Below, piece by piece: positions 6,844 through 12,261 of a stretch of DNA of 12,261 bases. Under the pieces are notes generated by a model. The model worked only from the letters and a program-made list of their open reading frames with translations. It was not told the DNA's origin and did not search any database. How positions within the stretch are numbered: position 1 is the stretch's first letter; every line of letters begins with the position of its first letter. Origin of the DNA: Candidatus Bathyarchaeota archaeon (lineage in GTDB: Archaea; Thermoproteota; Bathyarchaeia; Bathyarchaeales; Bathyarchaeaceae); assembly GCA_020350305.1 (NCBI GenBank), contig CP070709.1, positions 340,596 to 352,856 of the forward strand, given 5' to 3'. The translations under genes and the position numbers were made by a program.

Positions 6844-9552
6844 GTGGTTGCTTTGAGTCACAAATGGCATGCTATGGAAAGCAAGGATGTCATGTCCACT
6901 CTGAAAACTGATCAAAAAGGTTTAAGCGCGGAAGAAGCTAAGCGTCGGCTGGAAGAATTTGGACCCAACGAGCTGAAGAAGGCAAAGAGGAAGTCGCCAC
7001 TAAAAATTTTCATTGAACAGTTCACAAGCATTTTGATAATCATATTGCTGATCGCCACAGCTCTCTCCATGTTTGCAGGTGAGATAATTGATGCCATATT
7101 TATCCTTGCCATAGTCATGGCGTGCGCTGTTTTGGGCTTCACACAAGAGTTCAAAGCGGAGAAGGCCTTAGAAGCCTTGAAGAAGATGACTGCTCCAACC
7201 ACTTTAGTTCTACGCGACGGAAAAGAGCTGGAAATCCAAACACGCGAGATTGTGCCTGGAGACACAATTTTACTGCACACGGGAGACAAGGTTCCGGCTG
7301 ATGCCAGACTCATAGAAGCCGCTAATTTGAAAACAGATGAAGCCCCATTAACAGGTGAATCCACACCTGTAGACAAGAACGTTAACCCCATGCCAGAGGA
7401 TACGCTGGTGGCCGATAGAAAAGACATAGTTTTTACTGGAACGGCGGTGACATATGGGCGTGGGAAAGCCGTTGTCACCTCAACAGGCATGAACACGGAA
7501 TTCGGAAAAATTGCTGAAATGGTTCAGGCTACGGAAGAGGAAGAAACACCTCTCGAAAAACGGATGGCACACGTTGGAAAATGGCTCGTAATTTTCTCGG
7601 TGGCAGTTTGTGCTATAGTAGCATTTTTGGGCTTATTACGAGGTAAGGAACCCCTCGAAATGCTGTTATGGGGAATCAGCCTGGCCGTCGCCGCGGTTCC
7701 TGAAGCGTTGCCAGCAGTAGTGACAGGCGCCCTTGCCGTGGGCATGTACCGAATGGCCAGGGAAAACGCAATTGTCAGAAAGCTTCCAGCCGTTGAGACA
7801 CTGGGTTGCACAAGTACCATATGCGCAGATAAGACGGGCACAATGACTAAAGGGGAAATGACCGTTCGAAGAATCTACACAAATGGACAACAAATTGATG
7901 TGAGCGGCGTCGGTTACGAGCCTAAAGGCGATTTCCACACAAAAGGCAACAAGCTTGATGTCGCCAAAGAAAAAGAACTCGTCCTCCTTCTGAAAATTGC
8001 AGCTTTGTGTAACGACGCTAAATTGGAAAAAGAAGAGGAACAGTGGGCCGTAAGAGGAGACCCAACAGAGGGAGCCCTTATAGTTGCTGCAGCTAAAGCT
8101 GGCTTGTGGAAAGAAAAGCTTGAGAAAGAAAACCCCCGCGTCGGTGAAATCCCCTTCTCCTCTGAGAGAAAACGAATGACCACGATTCATCCGATATCCA
8201 ACAAATTAGACATGGCTTACATGAAAGGGGCTCCTGAAATAGTTTTGGAGCGATGTACCAAAATTTACAGAGACGGCAAGGTCTCCAACTTAACGAGCAA
8301 AGATAGAAAGAAAATTCTAGAAGTGACCGCATCCATGGCAAGAGAGGCTTTAAGGAACCTAGCCATGGCATACAGAGAGTTGCCGAAAGCTCTAACATCT
8401 CTTGTTGAGGCAATTCCTGAGAAAGAATTTGTTTTCGTTGGAATAATGGGAATGATAGACCCTCCGCGACAAGAAGTGAAAGAAGCTTTGAAATTGTGTA
8501 ATAAAGCAGGCATAAAAGCCGTCATGGTCACTGGCGACCACAAGCTTACCGCCGTTGCTGTGGCCAAAGAGCTCAGTCTGATGAGCAAAGATAACCCGAC
8601 CAGCGTCTTGACTGGAGCGGAATTAGACAAACTCAACGATGAGGAATTTGAAAGAATCGTCGATAACGTGGCAATTTATGCTAGAGTCTCGCCGGAACAT
8701 AAGGTGAGAATAGTAAAGGCTCTAAGAGAGAAAGGGCGAATCTGTGCGATGACTGGGGACGGTGTAAATGATGCACCTGCACTGAAAATGGCTGACATGG
8801 GAGTTGCCATGGGAATTTCGGGTACAGAGGTCACAAAAGAAGCATCTGACATGGTGTTGATGGATGATAATTTTGCCACGATTGTAGGAGCTGTCAAAGA
8901 GGGACGAGAGATTTACGACAACATTAGAAAATACTTGACGTATCTACTGCGTTGCAACGTCATGGAAATATTGATAATGGCCGTCGCCGTGATGGTTAAC
9001 TTGCCCTTGCCTCTCACGACTATACAGCTTTTATGGGTCAACCTAACAACTGATGGTTTGCCAGCCCTGGCCTTAGGTGTGGACCCGGGAGATCCAGATA
9101 TTATGGAGAAAAAACCAAGAGACCCTAACGAGAGCATTTTTTCAAGAGATGTGAAACTATACTTAACCGCTGTTCCAATCTTAATGTCGATACTGCTTTT
9201 GGCAAGTTTTGTCTACCATCAACCATGGTTAGATGCTGCAGCAGAAGAAAAAGCCCGAACGCTGCTGTTTAACGGCATGGTTTTTATGGAGCTGGCGAAT
9301 GCTTTGAATGCACGCTCGCTGAAGCACACAATTTTTGAGGTTGGTGTATTTCGAAACAAGTTCTTGTGGCTCGCTATTCTTTCATCAGCGGCCCTTCAGT
9401 TCGTCGTACTCTACACGCCTCAACTACACGCCGTGTTTGACATAACGTATCCAGACATGTTCAATTGGATTGTGACCATAGGCTTTACAGCGTTCGTATT
9501 CTTCGCCGTAGAAATTGGTAAGTACATAGGAACCAGAAAATCTGGGTCATAA
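6844..9552 (+). CDS. Calcium-transporting P-type ATPase (P2A, SERCA/PacL-like)
   Basis: This is a 902-residue ATP-driven cation pump of the cytoplasmic membrane, probably exporting Ca2+. It begins with the cation-ATPase N-terminal domain (HKWHAMES at about 6-13, GPNEL at about 40-44). The actuator loop TGES is at 170-173, the phosphorylated DKTGT at 329-333, and the hinge TGDGVNDAP at 637-645. Of the residues that bind calcium in SERCA, all have counterparts: E287 in PEALP (M4), N705 and E708 in NVME (M5), N733, T736 and D737 in NLTTDG (M6), and E816 in the MELANALN stretch (M8). This supports Ca2+ with potentially two sites, rather than H+, Mg2+ or Na+/K+. The start is uncertain: GTG at 6844 has AAGGAA almost touching it; TTG at 6853, giving an N-terminus MSHKWHAM, sits 10 nt after the same motif and is equally possible. 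The gene ends 48 bp before the convergent DNA polymerase gene. Confidence 0.92.
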   Translation: MVALSHKWHAMESKDVMSTLKTDQKGLSAEEAKRRLEEFGPNELKKAKRKSPLKIFIEQFTSILIIILLIATALSMFAGEIIDAIFILAIVMACAVLGFTQEFKAEKALEALKKMTAPTTLVLRDGKELEIQTREIVPGDTILLHTGDKVPADARLIEAANLKTDEAPLTGESTPVDKNVNPMPEDTLVADRKDIVFTGTAVTYGRGKAVVTSTGMNTEFGKIAEMVQATEEEETPLEKRMAHVGKWLVIFSVAVCAIVAFLGLLRGKEPLEMLLWGISLAVAAVPEALPAVVTGALAVGMYRMARENAIVRKLPAVETLGCTSTICADKTGTMTKGEMTVRRIYTNGQQIDVSGVGYEPKGDFHTKGNKLDVAKEKELVLLLKIAALCNDAKLEKEEEQWAVRGDPTEGALIVAAAKAGLWKEKLEKENPRVGEIPFSSERKRMTTIHPISNKLDMAYMKGAPEIVLERCTKIYRDGKVSNLTSKDRKKILEVTASMAREALRNLAMAYRELPKALTSLVEAIPEKEFVFVGIMGMIDPPRQEVKEALKLCNKAGIKAVMVTGDHKLTAVAVAKELSLMSKDNPTSVLTGAELDKLNDEEFERIVDNVAIYARVSPEHKVRIVKALREKGRICAMTGDGVNDAPALKMADMGVAMGISGTEVTKEASDMVLMDDNFATIVGAVKEGREIYDNIRKYLTYLLRCNVMEILIMAVAVMVNLPLPLTTIQLLWVNLTTDGLPALALGVDPGDPDIMEKKPRDPNESIFSRDVKLYLTAVPILMSILLLASFVYHQPWLDAAAEEKARTLLFNGMVFMELANALNARSLKHTIFEVGVFRNKFLWLAILSSAALQFVVLYTPQLHAVFDITYPDMFNWIVTIGFTAFVFFAVEIGKYIGTRKSGS

Positions 9553-9557
9553 CTGCC

Positions 9558-9562
9558 TTTTT
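9558..9562 (+). terminator. Possible oligo-T terminator after the P-type ATPase
   Basis: TTTTT starts 5 nt after the ATPase stop codon in the 48-bp convergent gap. Archaeal RNA polymerase often terminates at runs of five or more U without a hairpin. The run is short, so this is tentative. Confidence 0.3.
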
Positions 9563-9600
9563 GCCCGAGTGAAGCATGTCGATTCTAGGGTTTGTAGAAT

Positions 9601-9894
9601 TTATCTGATAGTGCCAAACCAATCCGATATCTTCTTGTCCTTTCTTATTTCGAATACTATGTTCATTGGCTTAAATGTTTGACCTAACGCTGTTCTGAGG
9701 TTCCGAACGTAATCCTTAACGTTTACTTCTGGCAAGCTTTTGACATGAGCTGTGGGTCTCACAGTAAATTTTCTACCCTTATAGTTAAACGGGTTGACTT
9801 TTACGAATGAAACTGTGTCTCTCCTGCTTACCTCAACACCAGCGTCGATGAGTTGAACTGCACACTGGTATGGCTGATGTAACGCTTCCTCCAA
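9601..9894 (-). CDS. C-terminal thumb fragment of the family-B DNA polymerase, downstream of an in-frame TAG
   Basis: The 97 codons from TTG at 9892-9894 to TAA continue in the same frame as the polymerase gene upstream, separated from it only by TAG and two sense codons (Val, Arg). The sequence matches the end of family-B polymerases: a QPYQCAVQLIDAG stretch, where the thumb usually has PHVxAAxxLxxxG, then DTVSFVKV, a basic beta-rich segment, and a final helix with RNLRTALGQTFKPM. If it were made separately it would start at TTG with only a weak AGGT upstream that overlaps the TAG; a perfect GGAGG lies just inside it, with no suitable start after it. It therefore looks like part of a single protein rather than an independent gene. 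See the TAG entry for alternatives. Confidence 0.75.
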   Translation of the reverse strand: MEEALHQPYQCAVQLIDAGVEVSRRDTVSFVKVNPFNYKGRKFTVRPTAHVKSLPEVNVKDYVRNLRTALGQTFKPMNIVFEIRKDKKISDWFGTIR

Positions 9895-9900
9895 TCTAAC

Positions 9901-9903
9901 CTA
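9901..9903 (-). other. In-frame TAG codon interrupting the DNA polymerase gene
   Basis: The codons before it encode DPKK and those after it VRLEEALHQPYQC, both in the same frame, so no frameshift is needed to join them. The joined protein would have 644 residues with the TAG at position 545, in the thumb. Any one-base change (for example to AAG, GAG or CAG) would restore the gene. Possible meanings are pyrrolysine or suppressor read-through, a naturally split polymerase, a recent nonsense mutation, or a sequencing or assembly error. Against genome-wide recoding, the lplA gene in this window ends naturally at TAG. Confidence 0.85.
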
Positions 9904-11535
9904 TTTTTTCGGATCAAAATACAGTTGCACTGAATACTCCAAGTCTTTGAGTTCAATTCTTCTTTGTCTCAAATCTTTGATTGCCTTTTGAACAATTGCT
10001 ACGATTCTTTTCTTCGCCAACTCGTATTCTTCTAGGTTTTTCACGTGGCTTAGTTCTTTAACGCAGTTTCGAAACACTTTTAGAAAAAACTCGGGTGAAT
10101 TGGATTTAATTACTGTTAGGCCTTTAATGTCTGGTGTTCCATCTTTTAAGATTCCGAAATACGCTTTTTTTGCTTCCGGCAACACGCAGAGTGAGTACTC
10201 TTTGTCAACAGCTAGATCAAGTCGAAGCTTCTCCTTCACGGTTTTGACTAGCCATTTCACTTCTTCTTGAGAGGGGTTGTCTAAGAATATAGAATCCGTG
10301 TCTCCGTAGGTTGGGTGTAAACCATGTTTTTCAGCCATGCCCCATGCCGTTTGAAGAGCGTAACGCCCACAACCCGTTATAGATTCCGCTAGCGGCGTGG
10401 ACGCGAGTCCATGGATTCTCACGGTGACGCCGTAGCTGGAAACTGATATTAGTTTTAATAGTTTGGTTAATGCTTCGGCTAAGAGCCGTTCATGTTTTGA
10501 TATTGAGGAGTTCTTTGAAAGAGGTTTAGACAAGTGGATTCGCAGGTCCTTTAATGCGCCGATTATCACTGAGTAGAAGCCTCTTCTCCTTGTACAAACG
10601 TTGTGATCCAATTCTGAAATTCCGTGGTCTCTACACTCTTTGTGTTTGCAGTCAACTGTCTCGTATGACAAGTTGTAGCTGTCGATACAGCTTGGATAGA
10701 GGCTTTCAAAGTCGGTTACGACAGTTTTGAAGTAGATTCCACTCTTCGGCGTGATCGTCAGGGCTCCTGGAACTGATTCTTTCAGTTTTTCTCCTTTTCT
10801 CAGCTCTTTTGATGTGGGAATTAGAAAGTTGTTTCTTCTCAGATACGTGTACATCATGGATTTTATCCATTCGCTTACCCGTTTGTTAGAATAAGCCTCG
10901 GGAACCGGTAGGTTTGCTATTCTCGACAGCATAAACGTAAGGTAATATCGTTTAGGGTCAATTTCTCCGTGGATGCCCAAAATTTCTGGGCTAATCTGCG
11001 GTATCGGTTGATAGCACAAGTCGAAGAACTCTTTCAGCTGGGCATATTTTAATGGGTCAGCTTTCTTCACTTCAGCAAAGACTCTGTCAAACTTCTTTTT
11101 CTCCTTCTCAGGAACATTTGAAATGGATGCCAGACGGTTCCCATGTAAGACGTATTCCGAACCAAAAACCAACCCGTAATCATAAACGTATCCACGGCTG
11201 AACTCTATTTCGTTCTCCCAAACATTCTCAAACATTTTGCCGAATTTTTTAATTTGATCTGGGTTTTTGATTTCAACCTTGGCTATCGTTCTCACTTCGT
11301 CACTGTACAAATCTTGTTTTTCAATCGTCGAGACTTTTCCCAAGATTCGGTCAACAGTGTATTCATCTTTTTCGCCAAGCGGATAGGGTATGAGAAAGTA
11401 AGGCTTGTATTTCCTGTCCTTAACCTCTATTATCTCTTCCGCTGAAGCGTCATAAAACCTCAGTTTCACCATGCTACCTTCAGTTTCAGCGTTTATCAGA
11501 TACCAAGTATCCAATTTTTTTCCTTCTCTAGCCAA
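9901..11535 (-). CDS. Family-B DNA polymerase lacking the exonuclease domain (up to the in-frame TAG)
   Basis: The 544 residues hold the N-terminal domain, palm, fingers and most of the thumb of a replicative-fold family-B DNA polymerase. Motif A is DFESLYPS at 275-282, motif C is YGDTDS at 410-415, and KKAYFG is at 456-461, so the catalytic aspartates (D275, D412, D414) are present. Motif B reads KLISVSSYG at 361-369, keeping Lys and Tyr-Gly but with Val where Asn is usual. After about residue 135 the chain passes through a lysine-rich stretch straight to the segment leading to RRNNFLIP (233-240); no Exo I DIE motif or other exonuclease motif is visible, and the joined protein is about 130 residues shorter than usual. 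A Cys/His cluster (C296, H298, C301, H304, H311, C314) lies between motif A and the fingers. The start is TTG, with GAGG 4 nt upstream. Crenarchaeal PolB2/Dpo2-like repair polymerases are a possible relative; assignment to a subfamily is uncertain. Confidence 0.9.
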   Translation of the reverse strand: MAREGKKLDTWYLINAETEGSMVKLRFYDASAEEIIEVKDRKYKPYFLIPYPLGEKDEYTVDRILGKVSTIEKQDLYSDEVRTIAKVEIKNPDQIKKFGKMFENVWENEIEFSRGYVYDYGLVFGSEYVLHGNRLASISNVPEKEKKKFDRVFAEVKKADPLKYAQLKEFFDLCYQPIPQISPEILGIHGEIDPKRYYLTFMLSRIANLPVPEAYSNKRVSEWIKSMMYTYLRRNNFLIPTSKELRKGEKLKESVPGALTITPKSGIYFKTVVTDFESLYPSCIDSYNLSYETVDCKHKECRDHGISELDHNVCTRRRGFYSVIIGALKDLRIHLSKPLSKNSSISKHERLLAEALTKLLKLISVSSYGVTVRIHGLASTPLAESITGCGRYALQTAWGMAEKHGLHPTYGDTDSIFLDNPSQEEVKWLVKTVKEKLRLDLAVDKEYSLCVLPEAKKAYFGILKDGTPDIKGLTVIKSNSPEFFLKVFRNCVKELSHVKNLEEYELAKKRIVAIVQKAIKDLRQRRIELKDLEYSVQLYFDPKK

Positions 11536-11711
11536 ACAGCCTCTACGATAAATGACTGCTTTTTCATAGATAATTCTTTTACGATATCAACCACACAGAA
11601 AATAGCTCTGAATCATTAACAGAAAACAACGTTTGCAATCATTAAGTGCATTTCATAGAGTGAATTCATAACGCATAATATACGGCAACGCCCATGCTTT
11701 ACTGACGAAAA
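11536..11711. promoter_or_regulatory. Divergent spacer between the DNA polymerase and a small membrane protein
   Basis: This 176-bp AT-rich spacer carries CATAATATAC at 11674-11683, a TATA-like box 28-38 nt before the ATG of the rightward small gene, which predicts a leader of only a few nucleotides. The 9-mer AATCATTAA occurs twice in direct orientation, at 11611-11619 and 11637-11645 (26-nt period). I see no convincing TATA box for the leftward polymerase. Confidence 0.4.
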
Positions 11712-11942
11712 ATGGAGAAGACAAAGCTGGACTGGCTACTGTTCTTTCACAGTTTGGGATTAGGCTGCCTCAGCAGTTCAATATTCCTTCAAATTCTGGT
11801 ATTCAAGGATATAATTCAACAAGGATACTTTATAGCCCAAGAGCAGAATCAACTCATACTCTCTTTGGAGGTTTTTCTCTCAGTTTTTGCTGTAATTTAT
11901 TTTGTTTATATATACCAGCGATACGTTCGCTCATTGAAATGA
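11712..11942 (+). CDS. Small two-helix membrane protein of unknown function
   Basis: The 76 residues do not match any family I recognise. After a short charged N-terminus (MEKTKLD) there is a hydrophobic segment at about 8-31 and a second at about 47-69, separated by a polar loop rich in Gln (about 35-46); the end is basic (YQRYVRSLK). This suggests a hairpin in the membrane with both ends probably in the cytoplasm. There is no clear ribosome site, but a TATA-like box at 11674-11683 fits a near-leaderless transcript, so a real gene is plausible. It stands alone, divergent from the polymerase gene and 125 bp before the secreted-protein gene, which has its own promoter-like sequence. It could still be a chance reading frame. 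Confidence 0.55.
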   Translation: MEKTKLDWLLFFHSLGLGCLSSSIFLQILVFKDIIQQGYFIAQEQNQLILSLEVFLSVFAVIYFVYIYQRYVRSLK

Positions 11943-12011
11943 TCTTATACAAGAAGATTCTCGAATTTCCCTTTTAGATTGCTGTTGATCATTCAAAACA
12001 TTGCAGAAATG

Positions 12012-12020
12012 TTAAATATT
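12012..12020 (+). promoter_or_regulatory. Likely TATA box for the secreted-protein gene
   Basis: TTAAATATT is a good archaeal TATA-box match, about 50 nt before the ATG at 12068. It abuts an inverted repeat, AACATT/AATGTT (11997-12013, 5-nt loop), which may be an operator. Confidence 0.45.
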
Positions 12021-12067
12021 TTCTATTAAACAACGTGAGGCATTGACGCGTTTTGAGAGGTGGAAAC

Positions 12068-12261
12068 ATGAATCTTGAGAAAAGCATAATTCCGCTCTTT
12101 TTGTTAACAGTTTTTGTACTAACTGTGACCTCCAGTGCTGTTGGGCAGTCTACTCAGGAAGAAACACGAACTGTTTACTACCATGGAGAAGAACAAGGAG
12201 GGCTTATAGTTGATGTTGAAGCCCCATATCAGGCGTATCCAGGTGAAAAGATAAACCTCAC
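12068..12261 (+). CDS. Secreted or surface protein, N-terminal part (runs off the right edge)
   Basis: The first 64 residues are visible. Residues 1-25 form a signal peptide: MNLEKS, a hydrophobic core from about 7 to 21, and small residues SSAVG before a likely cleavage site near 24-27. There is no lipobox cysteine. The mature part begins with a Gln/Glu/Thr-rich linker, then VYYHGEEQGG and a stretch ending APYQAYPGEKINLT. The last part resembles the start of beta-sandwich domains of the CARDB/NEW3 type found in archaeal surface proteins, but too little is visible to name a family. The start is supported by AGGTG at 12058-12062, 5 nt upstream, and a TATA-like box at 12012-12020. Function is unknown. 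Confidence 0.75.
   Translation, partial: MNLEKSIIPLFLLTVFVLTVTSSAVGQSTQEETRTVYYHGEEQGGLIVDVEAPYQAYPGEKINL

Noticed and set aside
9889..9893. GGAGG just after the polymerase TAG as a ribosome site for a separate C-terminal protein
   Set aside because: No ATG, GTG or TTG in frame follows at a suitable distance; it lies inside the coding sequence just after the TTG at 9894.
11515..11572. An ATG-started frame upstream of the polymerase, joinable by a slip in the seven-A run near 11520
   Set aside because: It encodes about 23 residues before TGA, and the TTG-started frame already gives a sensible N-terminal domain, so no frameshift is needed.
1..12261. CRISPR arrays, tRNA or rRNA genes, insertion sequences, phage or defence genes
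   Set aside because: I found no regular repeat-spacer pattern, no cloverleaf-like segment, no transposase or integrase reading frame and no terminal inverted repeats.

Overview
This window reads as a stretch of archaeal chromosome, most likely from an anaerobic lineage with Wood-Ljungdahl or methanogen-like redox chemistry. A Bathyarchaeia-type organism is my best guess, but this is an inference from gene content, not a phylogenetic placement. Archaeal signs are a family-B DNA polymerase of archaeal type, an HdrA-MvhD fusion, an FwdF-like polyferredoxin, TATA-like boxes upstream of several genes, and frequent TTG/GTG starts. I see no tRNA, rRNA, CRISPR array, insertion sequence or integrase.

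Left part (1-4560). The 5' end of hypE ([NiFe]-hydrogenase maturation) runs leftward off the edge. Diverging from it is a rightward, probably co-transcribed set: a six-cluster polyferredoxin resembling FwdF/FmdF, then hdrA fused to an MvhD domain (stop and start codons overlap), then a single-domain lipoate-protein ligase. HdrA-MvhD is a flavin/iron-sulfur electron hub that can pass electrons between ferredoxin, a hydrogenase or F420 partner, and HdrBC. No hdrB or hdrC is present here. The polyferredoxin is a plausible wire to a formylmethanofuran dehydrogenase or similar partner.

Middle part (4568-9552). A leftward membrane pyrophosphatase carries the lysine signature of the K+-independent class. 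A divergent rightward P2A-type ATPase retains all the residues that bind calcium in SERCA. The 182 bp between them holds several short inverted repeats, one of them directly beside a TATA-like box.

Right part (9601-12261). A leftward family-B DNA polymerase lacks the 3'-5' exonuclease domain but keeps the polymerase palm motifs. Its reading frame is broken by one in-frame TAG in the thumb, and the remaining 100 codons continue in the same frame to a TAA. This is the most interesting feature of the window: it may be a read-through (possibly pyrrolysine) codon, a split polymerase, a recent nonsense mutation or a sequencing error. Diverging from it is a small two-helix membrane protein of unknown function with a near-leaderless promoter. 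The window ends in the N-terminus of a secreted protein with a signal peptide.

Every gap between genes is under 300 bp.
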